Assembly (NCBI RefSeq): GCF_009933255.1
Contig: NZ_MAEI01000037.1
Coordinates: 1-49,556, forward strand
Source of the DNA: Enterococcus diestrammenae
GTDB taxonomy: Bacteria > Bacillota > Bacilli > Lactobacillales > Enterococcaceae
Length of the DNA stretch: 49,556 nt
Direction: 5' to 3'
Every line of letters starts with the position of its first letter. Position 1 is the first letter of the stretch. The notes beneath the pieces were generated by a model, which saw only the letters and a program-made list of their open reading frames with translations, made no database searches and was not told where the DNA came from. Made by a program: the position numbers and the translations under genes. This document shows, piece by piece, positions 34,875 to 44,060 of this stretch.

Positions 34875-34896
34875 CTTAACAACTATTCTCAAATCA

Positions 34897-34944
34897 AAAC
34901 AACGCCACAACCTCCTGATTCATTGGAAGATTGTGGCGTTGTTT
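34897..34944. terminator. Bidirectional terminator between araC-like and nuclease genes
   Basis: A perfect 14-bp stem AAACAACGCCACAA/TTGTGGCGTTGTTT between convergent genes, with T-tracts on both sides. Confidence 0.85.
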
Positions 34945-34953
34945 ACTTTTCGA

Positions 34954-36234
34954 TTACCCTTTCGGCGCCCGATAGCCAGCAGCGACTGCTTCCCTAACCG
35001 TTTTAAACATTTGTTTGGGATTGGTGGTGCGGTTGTAATAGGTTGAACCCGGAACGTGATAAATGCCACTGTTTGAGCCCTTAATCAAGCCATTGCCGTT
35101 TTCATCCACGTATTCTTGATCATCACTAGCGGTTCCTTGCCCACCATTATTAGTCGTATCACTGGCAGGTGTTTCTGTTTTAAGCTCCCCTGTGTCTGAC
35201 TGATCGTTCGAGTCAATTTCACTAGAACCATCCGCGTAATTTAGCGTCACTCCGTCTTGAATATTGAAGATATACATATTATAACTGACCGCATTGCTCC
35301 CAATTGATTGCGCTTCTAATTGCACCCCGCGAGCCAAAAGCTCATCCCCGCGAAAAATTGGCGTTACTCGATAGCGGACGTATCGATTGCTGTCCTCTTC
35401 CAAGTAATACTTCAAATCCATCTCGAAACTTAGCATTTCCGGCGAGTTTAATTGGCGAGTACCAGTCATCAAATTTTTCCAGTTAGCATTTTCACCAGAT
35501 AAAGCAAAGCCAATCAGGTGAGAGCGATTATACAAATAGCCGCCTTTGATTTTCTTGTTCTTCCAGCCAGTCGGTTGAATAGCAGAGATATCCCCTCGTT
35601 CTTCTGTAGGCATCAAACTTTGGTTTAACATGGCATTGGCACCAGTTACACGATTCAAACTATCCAAATCACCATAGGATTCCCAAGCCCCATCTGTCAA
35701 ACTAAGATCTTCCTCTGTGAAAAGTGGCACCCCGTCATTCGCTTCAATCGTTTGCGTACCTTGATACTCCAAGTTGGCTAGTTCGTTGACTACCTTTTTT
35801 TGTTGAGCGATGATCATTTGTTTGGCATGTTCTTTTGCTTTTGCTTTTGCTGCTTTTGCTTTTGCTGCTTTTGCTTTTGCTGCTTTTGCTTTTGCTGCTT
35901 TTGCTTTTGCTTTTGCTTTTGCTTTTGCAGCCTTGGCTTTTGCTGCGGCTTCTTCTTTTTCAGCTTTTTCTTCCTCAGTCTTGGCTCTAGCCTCTGCTAC
36001 CTTTTTCGCCTGTTTCTTAGTGGCTTGTTCCTTTTCAGCTTTATCTTTAGCTGCTTGTTCTTCTTTCTTTGCTGCGGCTGCTTTTTTTGCTACTTGCTCT
36101 TGAGTGGCAGTGGCTTTCGTCTCTTCTTTTCCCTTAGCAGTCCCCGCATCACTACAGCCAGTCACTCCGCTGAACAATAAACCCAAACTAAACAATAAAG
36201 GAAAAACTTTTTTTATCTTTTTCGACTTTTTCAT
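34954..36234 (-). CDS. Lipoprotein DNA/RNA non-specific endonuclease with Lys-Ala linker
   Basis: A 426-residue surface lipoprotein. The signal peptide ends in lipobox VTGC with the lipid-accepting Cys at residue 27. A highly basic Lys-Ala-rich linker of about 110 residues follows, then a nuclease domain of the EndA/NucA type (about 150-320). The catalytic motif is YNRSHLIG with His near 239, and the metal-site asparagines lie in ENANWKN and TRQLN. NRSH replaces the DRGH of classical members. A Ser/Thr-rich stretch and a final 45-residue module ([14 protein letters not shown]...AGYRAPKG) end the protein. GGGAGG precedes the ATG. It probably degrades extracellular DNA while tethered to the membrane; the basic linker may hold DNA. 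Confidence 0.85.
   Translation of the reverse strand: MKKSKKIKKVFPLLFSLGLLFSGVTGCSDAGTAKGKEETKATATQEQVAKKAAAAKKEEQAAKDKAEKEQATKKQAKKVAEARAKTEEEKAEKEEAAAKAKAAKAKAKAKAKAAKAKAAKAKAAKAKAAKAKAKEHAKQMIIAQQKKVVNELANLEYQGTQTIEANDGVPLFTEEDLSLTDGAWESYGDLDSLNRVTGANAMLNQSLMPTEERGDISAIQPTGWKNKKIKGGYLYNRSHLIGFALSGENANWKNLMTGTRQLNSPEMLSFEMDLKYYLEEDSNRYVRYRVTPIFRGDELLARGVQLEAQSIGSNAVSYNMYIFNIQDGVTLNYADGSSEIDSNDQSDTGELKTETPASDTTNNGGQGTASDDQEYVDENGNGLIKGSNSGIYHVPGSTYYNRTTNPKQMFKTVREAVAAGYRAPKG
35836..35910. repeat. 15-bp tandem repeat encoding the Lys-Ala linker
   Basis: Five perfect head-to-tail copies of TGCTTTTGCTTTTGC, followed to about 35928 by simpler TTTTGC units. On the coding (minus) strand each copy encodes Ala-Lys-Ala-Lys-Ala. 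Being a multiple of three, copy-number changes would lengthen or shorten the linker without breaking the frame. Confidence 0.92.
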
Positions 36235-36355
36235 AGTGCCTCCCAAATTCTTTGGCGTATTTTAATTATCAGTTCTTTTAAGGAGCACGTCAATGAAATA
36301 CAATCAGATTTATAAGTTTTCCTTCGTTATTTAACACTGCCTCAATCCAATAAGA

Positions 36356-36396
36356 AGACACCTTATGACAGCCTGTTACGCTATCATAAGGTGTCT
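36356..36396 (-). terminator. Terminator of the GH85 gene
   Basis: A 13-bp stem AGACACCTTATGA/TCATAAGGTGTCT, directly after the gene; the T-tract is weak (TTCTTATT). Confidence 0.65.
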
Positions 36397-36404
36397 AGTT
36401 TGCT

Positions 36405-39263
36405 TTATTTCAAACCATAAACTGCCATTTCATAAATCCGTACCGCTGTGTCAGAACCTTGTGTTGGTTTGTCCACTGATAGTTTCACGTAGCGGGCGTT
36501 GACTGCTGGGAAGGTATCCACCGATTCTCCAGCGGTATTGCTGATGACGCGAGTGACTTGCTTGTAGTCTTTGCCATCTTCACTAACCAAAATCGAGTAA
36601 GCTTTGGTATTCATATCTGGCGCTTCGCCACCGGCTTCTGCATGGGCCAAATGAACTTCACTAATGGTTTTAACTTTTCCAAGGTCGATAGTGATTTCGT
36701 GAGGTGGTGTCCCAGTCGCACACCATTTCGTATCCAATTTGCCGTCCACTGCAAATTCTGGCGCTTCACTATCATTGGTAAAGCCAGAAGCCTCAGTTTT
36801 TGCTCCGGCTGACAATAAGGCTAAGTCCCCTTTGGCAGCGTCGGAAACGGTAATAAACTCAGTGACTTCTACTGGGGTTTCTCCTGCTTTATTTTTGGCG
36901 GTTAGTTTTACTGCATAGACCCCAGCCTTGGCATAAGTAACCACAGGAGCGTCTTCGGTACTATCAGCGATGTCGCCACCGGTAAATTCCCATTTGACCG
37001 ACTCGGTATTCGCCGAAGAAGTGTTGGTAAAGGTTACTTGATCTCCAGGTGCGATCAAAGTCCGAGAAGCGGTAAAGGAAGCTTTTGGAATGGCGTTATT
37101 TGGCCATTTCAAAGTGACTTTTTTGGAGTCCTGTCCTTGATTGCCCCAGATATCCACTGGCACCACGATAAAGTCGGTTTTATTGGTATCATCATTGCGT
37201 TCTAAAGCATTGATATAGTGATTTGCTGCTGGCGTGGCCCCGACAAAGGAACGACTACCATCTTGATTTAGCCGATAAATATTGTAATGAGAGAAGTTCG
37301 CCATATCGACTGCGTCCCAAGTCAAACGAATACCGGCATAATTACTTTCTTCTTCATCAAAAAGGGCATCTTCAATCGCTACATTTTTGACGGTTTCGGT
37401 ATTCTTAGCTTCTTTTGTAGTAATCGCTAGTTGTCCAAAATTGAACTCGTAGACATCACTAGTTTTTTCACTAGCCAGGCTATATGCAATTGATTTGACC
37501 TTCTGATCTGTCAATTTGTCGACATCAAAAGTGACTTTCGTCCAATCAGAGCCAACTTTTTTGTCGCCTTTGATGGTTTCTTCAGTGCCATCTACCATCG
37601 TCAAAATGAGTTTCAAATCAGTTTTTTCACTGGCTTTAGCAGTCGTGGTGAAGACCGTGTCTTTCGTCAATTGCAGATCTGTCCCATAGAGTTTGATCTT
37701 GCTAGCCGTATTTTCATTCATGGTCCCTCGCAATTTCAGAGAGTTCCCGCCTTGATATGCCTCAGCATAATCCATCAAAACATCCAATTGATTGCCTTTT
37801 CCATGTTCAAAAATCCAGCGATAAGTGGGTAATACGTCTTGGAGACTACGGTTGTTCCAGTCCAATCCAGAGACTTTTTTACCATCGATGAAATAATTAT
37901 AGCCATTCCCAAGATTGAAATTGGTGACAAACGGTGTCTGGGTCACAGCGGTTTGTTCTAAGGCATAGGTGGAAACCCCAGGCCATTGCCCATCAGCGAC
38001 TGGTACGCTTAAAGTTGGATCAGCTTGACCATTGACCCAGAAGGTATTTTCACGAGCTTGGATATCATCTGGAGTCCCGCCAGAGAAATACGTCCAATCC
38101 GGTACATAAAGGCCTAGTGAAGTCAGGGGCTTGTTATTTTTATCAGTGAATAAACTCCAGCGGGTTGGTGTCATGTAGCCATCTGCTTGGACATCGATAC
38201 CTGCAAATAAATCGTAGGGATCGATATTCAACTCTTTAGCTTTGGCAGCGGATTTTTCCAATAATTTATCTTTCGCCAATTCATCGGTATTCCACCAGAA
38301 GTTCAAAAACATATCATCGGCTACGGGGTTCATGTCCCCATCCACCATGAAAGCATCATTTTTGTCAGTCAAGGCATTTTGCCAATCCATCTTACCCTCT
38401 TCGGTCATGGAGTCGTACCACATCAGCTCTTGTTTTTCGCCAACTTTTTCTTTGTACTCTTTGATCAATTCTTGCATCAAAGTGGCATGTTTTTTATTTA
38501 ATTCGTTCGTAGCGGTATCTTCTTTTGTTTCCTCTTTATTTGCGGCTGCTTCATCAAAACTGGTGACTTCATTGTCTGTTTCTTGGTTGATAAACCACCC
38601 ATCAAAACCATATTGGTCAGCCACTTCAATCAATTTATCCACGATTGGGAAATGCCCTGCTTTATCTTTTTCCAAAAATTGTGAAAGCCATTCGATTTTC
38701 CCACCATGTGCCGTTTGTGGGAAGAAAACCGTTCCTAAAATCGGCACCCCATTCTTATGAGCGGCATCAATGACATCGGCACTCGGTGGAACGATAATCC
38801 CTTCCCCCGAGGAACCGCCCCAGTAGACCATTTTATCGATATATTGCCAAGATGAAAAAACATTGGCATCAAAAGTGTTGATACCTCGGGGAGCGTTGCC
38901 GCTGGTACTAGCATTCATAATCGATAACGCTACCACTTGCATATCCGCATCTTGGGTGGCATTGCTTTTAGTCAATTGTTCTTTTTCTACTCGTTTGGCT
39001 AAAGGCGTGGTGCTGACATTGTATTTGGCATCTTCATCTTTTTCAAAGTCCCATTTTAGCAAATCCTCTGGAAACCAATAGGAAGATTGGGGTTGATTAT
39101 CCATCCCGCGATTAAGTTTTGCCTCTTCTGTTTCCGAATAAACCACCTGTTGTGCCCCATCTTTTTGCTGGGTTGCTCCTTTGGTTTCACAACCGCTGGC
39201 ACCGATCATCAATGCTGCCAATAACGTCAAGACTGCAGCACTTTTGAAATGAATGTGTTTCAT
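36405..39263 (-). CDS. Lipoprotein endo-beta-N-acetylglucosaminidase (GH85)
   Basis: A 952-residue surface enzyme that cuts the chitobiose core of N-glycans. The lipobox ASGC places the lipidated Cys at residue 25. The GH85 barrel follows (about 45-430), with catalytic FINQETD: the assisting Asn at about 226 and the acid Glu at about 228. Later come a carbohydrate-binding-like region (about 480-640), a fibronectin-like segment, a PKD-like domain (about 735-815, WEFTGGD...YAKAGVYAVKL) and a C-terminal F5/8-type (CBM32-like) domain with FAVDGKLDTKW. AGGAGG lies six bases before the ATG at 39263. No transporter or exoglycosidase genes are adjacent. Host glycoprotein foraging is the likely role. 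Confidence 0.9.
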   Translation of the reverse strand: MKHIHFKSAAVLTLLAALMIGASGCETKGATQQKDGAQQVVYSETEEAKLNRGMDNQPQSSYWFPEDLLKWDFEKDEDAKYNVSTTPLAKRVEKEQLTKSNATQDADMQVVALSIMNASTSGNAPRGINTFDANVFSSWQYIDKMVYWGGSSGEGIIVPPSADVIDAAHKNGVPILGTVFFPQTAHGGKIEWLSQFLEKDKAGHFPIVDKLIEVADQYGFDGWFINQETDNEVTSFDEAAANKEETKEDTATNELNKKHATLMQELIKEYKEKVGEKQELMWYDSMTEEGKMDWQNALTDKNDAFMVDGDMNPVADDMFLNFWWNTDELAKDKLLEKSAAKAKELNIDPYDLFAGIDVQADGYMTPTRWSLFTDKNNKPLTSLGLYVPDWTYFSGGTPDDIQARENTFWVNGQADPTLSVPVADGQWPGVSTYALEQTAVTQTPFVTNFNLGNGYNYFIDGKKVSGLDWNNRSLQDVLPTYRWIFEHGKGNQLDVLMDYAEAYQGGNSLKLRGTMNENTASKIKLYGTDLQLTKDTVFTTTAKASEKTDLKLILTMVDGTEETIKGDKKVGSDWTKVTFDVDKLTDQKVKSIAYSLASEKTSDVYEFNFGQLAITTKEAKNTETVKNVAIEDALFDEEESNYAGIRLTWDAVDMANFSHYNIYRLNQDGSRSFVGATPAANHYINALERNDDTNKTDFIVVPVDIWGNQGQDSKKVTLKWPNNAIPKASFTASRTLIAPGDQVTFTNTSSANTESVKWEFTGGDIADSTEDAPVVTYAKAGVYAVKLTAKNKAGETPVEVTEFITVSDAAKGDLALLSAGAKTEASGFTNDSEAPEFAVDGKLDTKWCATGTPPHEITIDLGKVKTISEVHLAHAEAGGEAPDMNTKAYSILVSEDGKDYKQVTRVISNTAGESVDTFPAVNARYVKLSVDKPTQGSDTAVRIYEMAVYGLK

Positions 39264-39500
39264 CTTTCTCCTCCTCGTCATTTTTGCTCAAGAAAAAGTC
39301 CCTTTGAAATTAACTTCCAACTGGCTTCCCTAAGCTGATTTCTTTGATTGATTGTAAAACAGCACTCGTCTTATTCAGTATCGATGGAATCGTTGTCATT
39401 TTTGTGTAACAAAGCAAAACAACCCCGGTAATATAAACAACTCTTCTTTCTCAGAAAATCAAGAGACCACTCGTTTCACAATCAAACCACCTATTCAAGG

Positions 39501-39514
39501 TAACGCTTTCTACC
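39501..39514. promoter_or_regulatory. cre-like site upstream of the GH85 gene
   Basis: On the minus strand AGAAAGCGTTACCT matches the catabolite-response element TGNAARCGNWWNCA at 12 of 14 positions, missing at both ends. About 240 bases upstream of the start codon. Confidence 0.35.
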
Positions 39515-39525
39515 ATGGAAAAACA

Positions 39526-39562
39526 GAAACAAACTAAAGGTTTTCTGAAACAAATTAAAGGT
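39526..39562. promoter_or_regulatory. Phased direct repeats upstream of the GH85 gene
   Basis: GAAACAAACTAAAGGT (39526-39541) and GAAACAAATTAAAGGT (39547-39562) differ at one base and start 21 bases apart, two helical turns. This is the layout of many response-regulator or activator sites. The rest of 39264-39670 shows only a possible -10 (TATATT, minus strand, near 39436). Confidence 0.5.
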
Positions 39563-39670
39563 CTTTAAAATTTTGTTTGGCTTTTAAAAATAACACCACG
39601 AAGACAGATAATTCCCACTATTTTTATAACTCCTTACTAGTGTTTTACAATTTCCCGAAAAACACAAAAA

Positions 39671-39699
39671 CGAGAGCTGGTTTTAAGCGCCAGCTCTCG
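39671..39699 (-). terminator. Terminator of the ABC exporter operon
   Basis: A perfect 10-bp stem CGAGAGCTGG/CCAGCTCTCG followed on the minus strand by TTTTTG. Confidence 0.8.
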
Positions 39700-39809
39700 T
39701 CTACAGGAATCACTTTAATTTTTTTCTAAGCTAGTCGTCGCTTCAGGAAAAGATGGTGTGACACATTTCATTGCGCAATTTTCTGTTTCCTGAAGCTTTC
39801 CTGACTTTA

Positions 39810-41654
39810 TCAACCAGCCAATTCTTCAAATTGTGAATTGTACAAAGCAGCATAGTAACCACCTTGGGCCAGCAATTCTTCATGGGTACCTTGTTCTTTG
39901 ATATCGCCATCTTGCATATATAAGATCTTGTCAGCATCTTTAATCGTGGACAAGCGGTGAGCGATGACAAAGGAAGTCCGGCCAGCCATCAAGTTGTTCA
40001 TGGCATTTTGGATCAAAACTTCTGTACGGGTATCGACAGATGACGTGGCTTCATCCAAAATCAAGATTGGTTTGTCTGCCAAAATCGCCCGAGCAATCGT
40101 CAATAATTGTTTTTGCCCTTGGGAAATATTTGAAGACTCTTCATTTAAGACCATGTTGTAGCCACCAGGTAAGGTTTCGATAAAGTGATGGACATGGGCA
40201 GCTTTGGCAGCGGCATAAACTTCTTCGTCAGTCGCATCCAAATTCCCATAGCGCAAGTTGTCCATAATCGTCCCTTTAAACAACCAGGTATCCTGTAAGA
40301 CCATCCCGATATTTTCTCGGAGATCCGCCCGGTTGAAGTCTTTGATATTGTAGCCATCGATTTTGATAGCTCCGGAGTTGACATCATAAAAACGCATCAA
40401 CAGTTTCACCATCGTCGTTTTGCCGGCCCCAGTTGGTCCGACGATCGCGACGGTTTGGCCAGGGTCCACATGACTACTAAAGTCATTGATGATGATTTTA
40501 TCTGGGTTGTAGCCAAAATGAACGTGGTCGAAATCCACCATTCCGCTGACTTTGCCAACTTTCACTGGATTTTCAACTGTTTGCGCTTCTTCTTCTTCGT
40601 TCAAGAATTCAAAGACCCGTTCAGCAGCGGCTGCCATCGATTGCAACATATTGGAAACTTGTGCCAATTGGGCAATCGGGTTCGTCAAGTTGCGGACGTA
40701 TTGGATAAAGGCTTGGATATCCCCTACCGTGATGGACCCGTTGTAAGCGAAAATCCCACCGATAATCGCGACTGCTACATACCCTAAGTTACCGACAAAG
40801 TTCATGATTGGTTGCATCAAACCAGAAAGAAATTGTGATTTCCATGCAGATTTAAACAACACTTCATTTTGCTCAGTAAATTCTTTCAAGGCATTTTCTT
40901 CATCGTTAAACAAATGCACGATGTTGTAACCACCAACAGTTTCTTCTACTTGACCATTGATAATCCCCAAGTATTTTTGTTGGGTAGCGAAGTGTTTTTG
41001 CGAAAACTTCACGACAAACAAAATCAATACCAGGGAAATCGGTACGATCAAGATGGAAATCCCCGTCATTGGTAATGAAATCGAAAGCATCATCACGATA
41101 ACCCCAATCACCGTAAAGGTCGAGGTGATCAGCTGCGTGATGGATTGGTTCAGCGATTGTCCTAGCGTATCCACATCGTTGGTAATCCGGGACAAAACTT
41201 CACCAGTGGTCCGACTTTCAAAATAATTCATCGGCATACGATTGATTTTTTCGGAGATTTCTTTCCGCATACGGTAGGTTACTTTTTGCGTAATCGTGGA
41301 CATGATCCAACCTTGCATCACGCCAAACGCTGAAGATACTAAGTAAAGACCTAGCATAAAGAGGAGGATTTGTCCGATTTTATCAAAGTTGATGCCACCG
41401 GTACCTTGATATTTACTAACCAGTCCGGTAAAGAGTTCCGTAATCGCCTTGGAGAGGATTTTCGGACCCCAAATATTAAAGATCGTGGATACTGCGGCAA
41501 AGATCATTACCATCAGTAACGCAATTTTGTAGTTTGCCAGATAAGCGACAAGTTTTTTGATTGTCCCTTTGAAATCTTTGGCTTTTTCACCGGCACCCAT
41601 CCCACGACCCATACCAGGTCCTCGTTGTGGGCGACGTTCGTTATTTTCTGCCAT
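39810..41654 (-). CDS. ABC exporter half-transporter, catalytic-site subunit
   Basis: A 614-residue fused permease-ATPase. Residues 1-25 are Gly/Arg/Met-rich, then six membrane helices, then the ATPase domain. Walker A GPTGAGKTT and Walker B ILILDEATS are canonical, with catalytic Glu and H-loop AHRLST. The signature is ISQGQ instead of LSGGQ. In a heterodimer this puts the altered signature in the degenerate site and the good Walker B in the active site, as in EfrCD, BmrCD and TM287/288. It starts 12 bases after the larger partner gene. Multidrug or peptide export is the family inference. Confidence 0.9.
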   Translation of the reverse strand: MAENNERRPQRGPGMGRGMGAGEKAKDFKGTIKKLVAYLANYKIALLMVMIFAAVSTIFNIWGPKILSKAITELFTGLVSKYQGTGGINFDKIGQILLFMLGLYLVSSAFGVMQGWIMSTITQKVTYRMRKEISEKINRMPMNYFESRTTGEVLSRITNDVDTLGQSLNQSITQLITSTFTVIGVIVMMLSISLPMTGISILIVPISLVLILFVVKFSQKHFATQQKYLGIINGQVEETVGGYNIVHLFNDEENALKEFTEQNEVLFKSAWKSQFLSGLMQPIMNFVGNLGYVAVAIIGGIFAYNGSITVGDIQAFIQYVRNLTNPIAQLAQVSNMLQSMAAAAERVFEFLNEEEEAQTVENPVKVGKVSGMVDFDHVHFGYNPDKIIINDFSSHVDPGQTVAIVGPTGAGKTTMVKLLMRFYDVNSGAIKIDGYNIKDFNRADLRENIGMVLQDTWLFKGTIMDNLRYGNLDATDEEVYAAAKAAHVHHFIETLPGGYNMVLNEESSNISQGQKQLLTIARAILADKPILILDEATSSVDTRTEVLIQNAMNNLMAGRTSFVIAHRLSTIKDADKILYMQDGDIKEQGTHEELLAQGGYYAALYNSQFEELAG

Positions 41655-41666
41655 AATCTTTCCCCC

Positions 41667-44057
41667 CTATTCTGCTTCCAAACCTAATTCGGCATTACTC
41701 AATTGGGAAGAAGCAATTTCTTGGTAGACTTCTGATGTTGCCATCAGTTCATCATGGGTGCCTTGAGCGACGATCCGTCCTTCATTCAAGACGATGATGT
41801 TGTCCGCATGTAAAATCGTGGAAATCTTTTGCGCCACGATGATTTGCGTAATCCCAGAGACTTGTTCGGCCAATGCCCGGCGCAAGGCTACATCCGTCTT
41901 GTTGTCCAAAGCGGATAAAGAATCATCGAAAATCAAGATTTTAGGATCTTTGGCTAACGCCCGGGCAATCGACAAACGTTGTTTTTGCCCACCGGAAACG
42001 TTGGTCCCACCTTGGGAGATTTCCCGGTCATAACCAGCTTCATTGCTTTCAATAAACTCAGTCGCTTGGGCAATTTCAGCCGCTTTTTTCATCTGTTCAT
42101 CAGTGATACCAGCTTCGTTACCAAACTTGATATTGGATTGGATATCTCCAGAGAAAAGAACCCCTTTTTGAGGAACAAAACCAATCAAGTCATGCAACTT
42201 GTGCAAGCTCATTTCACGAATGTCCACGCCATCAATCGTGATGCGACCTGTCGTCGTATCAAACAATCGAGGAATCAAGTTCACCACTGTTGATTTACCG
42301 GAACCCGTCGACCCGATCAATGCGGTTGTTTCTCCGGGTTTTGCAGTAAAGTTGATGTGATGCAAGACATCTTCGTCAGCATCTGGATAACGGAAGCTGA
42401 CCCCTTCAAATTTGACTTCGCCAGTATATTCTCGGTCATCTTGTGGATTTTTAGGATCGGTAATCGTCGGTTTAGTTTCCAAGACTTCATCCACCCGACC
42501 AGCAGAGACGTTCGCCCGTGGCAAGATGATAGAAACCATCGAAATCATCATAAAGGCCATCACGATTTGCATCGTATAAGTGATGAAGGCCATCATATCC
42601 CCTACTTGCAGTTGTCCGGCATCCATATTGTGACCTCCGACCCAGACGATTAAGACTGAGATCCCATTCATGACTAACATCATCACTGGCATCATGATGG
42701 ACATGGCCCGATTGACAAACAATTGTGTTTTCATCAAATCTGTATTGGCACCATCAAAACGTTTTTCTTCGTATTTTTCACGAGAGAAGGCCCGAATGAC
42801 TGGTAAACCAGTGATGATTTCACGAGAAACTAAGTTCACGCGGTCCACGAGTTTTTGCAAGCTCTTGAACTTCGGCATGGTGAAAATCAACAGGGTTCCG
42901 ACTAATACCATCACCGCAGCCACCGCTACACCGATAATCCAGCCCATGCTTGTCCCCGTTTGGTAAACTTTGTAAATCCCACCTATTCCGAGAATCGGTG
43001 CATACAAGACCATCCGGATACTCATCACTAACCCCATTTGGATTTGTTGAATATCATTGGTACTCCGAGTAATCAATGAGGCTGGGGAGAATTTTTCCAT
43101 CTCGGCATTGGAGAACTGTAAAATCTTGCTGTATTGACCCAGTCGCAATTCTTTCCCGACTTTTGAAGAAACTAAGGAAGCAATCAAACCAACCAAGACG
43201 GCAGCTACGGCAGAGACTAAGGTCAAGCCGATCATCTGCAGCCCTTTTTTGATCATATAATTGGTTTGAATTTTACCAGTATCCATATCCAACGCTTTGT
43301 ATTCTGCTAAGGTTAATTGGACCCCCACCGTTTTCATGGAGTCTGCTCCCATGTCGCCTAGCTCATCGGTGGTCGCTTTCCGAGCTTCTTCGACTTTGGC
43401 TGGCATTTCCTCAGTCGTCTTAGTGATTTCATCAGCTAATACTTGGGCTTGGGCACCTTTGTCTTTGGCTTGGGCCCCTAAGTCTTCTGCTTCTGCTCCT
43501 TTACTTTGAGCCCTAGCCATATCCCCACTTGCTGCCGCGGTTTGAGCTTCAGTAGCTGCGGCTTGGGCTTGCTTTCCTAATTTTTCAGCTTCCGCACCAA
43601 GTTCTTTGGCTTGGGCACCTTTTTTACTCAAATCTTGGTAGCTATCCATGATTTCTTTTGCTGGGCCGGCTTCAGAAGAATCCTTTGCTTGTGACGAGGC
43701 CAACATCATCATGGGCAGTTCAAAGATTTTTGACAGTTTGCTTTTGGTCATGCCTTCTTTTAAGTCAAGTTTGTAAACCGTCTCTTCCTTGCCATCGACT
43801 TTTTCGGTGGTCTTTTTGTAATTATCGGCAATGGTCTCTTTTTCATCCTCCGTCATAAACAGTTGGATGGCCGACAAGGTAGATTCACGGATTTTATCTG
43901 GAGTGACTGTTTCCAGGCCCCCTTGTTGGATCCCCACATCCACGATATCTGAGGTGATACTTGGCAATGTCAAATCGCTGTGGGCTTGCACTACCAACAA
44001 TAACAAGGCAGCCAAGATGGCATACCAATATTTTTTGAGATACTTAAATAATTTCAT
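41667..44057 (-). CDS. ABC exporter half-transporter with large extracellular coiled-coil insertion
   Basis: A 796-residue partner subunit, over 200 residues longer than the usual 570-590. After the first membrane helix (about 12-32) comes an insertion of about 225 residues before helix 2 (about 272). It includes an Ala/Gln/Glu-rich heptad-like stretch (GAQAKELGAEAEKLGKQAQA ... GAEAEDLGAQAKDKGAQAQ) predicted to form an extracellular coiled coil. The ATPase has Walker A GSTGSGKST and signature VSGGQ. Walker B is FDDSLS (Asp for catalytic Glu) and the H-loop His is replaced (AQKIST). It is therefore the degenerate-site subunit. It begins 3 bases after the tetR stop. Confidence 0.9.
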   Translation of the reverse strand: MKLFKYLKKYWYAILAALLLLVVQAHSDLTLPSITSDIVDVGIQQGGLETVTPDKIRESTLSAIQLFMTEDEKETIADNYKKTTEKVDGKEETVYKLDLKEGMTKSKLSKIFELPMMMLASSQAKDSSEAGPAKEIMDSYQDLSKKGAQAKELGAEAEKLGKQAQAAATEAQTAAASGDMARAQSKGAEAEDLGAQAKDKGAQAQVLADEITKTTEEMPAKVEEARKATTDELGDMGADSMKTVGVQLTLAEYKALDMDTGKIQTNYMIKKGLQMIGLTLVSAVAAVLVGLIASLVSSKVGKELRLGQYSKILQFSNAEMEKFSPASLITRSTNDIQQIQMGLVMSIRMVLYAPILGIGGIYKVYQTGTSMGWIIGVAVAAVMVLVGTLLIFTMPKFKSLQKLVDRVNLVSREIITGLPVIRAFSREKYEEKRFDGANTDLMKTQLFVNRAMSIMMPVMMLVMNGISVLIVWVGGHNMDAGQLQVGDMMAFITYTMQIVMAFMMISMVSIILPRANVSAGRVDEVLETKPTITDPKNPQDDREYTGEVKFEGVSFRYPDADEDVLHHINFTAKPGETTALIGSTGSGKSTVVNLIPRLFDTTTGRITIDGVDIREMSLHKLHDLIGFVPQKGVLFSGDIQSNIKFGNEAGITDEQMKKAAEIAQATEFIESNEAGYDREISQGGTNVSGGQKQRLSIARALAKDPKILIFDDSLSALDNKTDVALRRALAEQVSGITQIIVAQKISTILHADNIIVLNEGRIVAQGTHDELMATSEVYQEIASSQLSNAELGLEAE

Positions 44058-44060
44058 GGC

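Noticed and set aside
35800..36180. Cys/Phe-rich plus-strand frames opposite the nuclease
   Set aside because: They are the complement of the Lys-Ala repeat DNA; low-complexity shadows.
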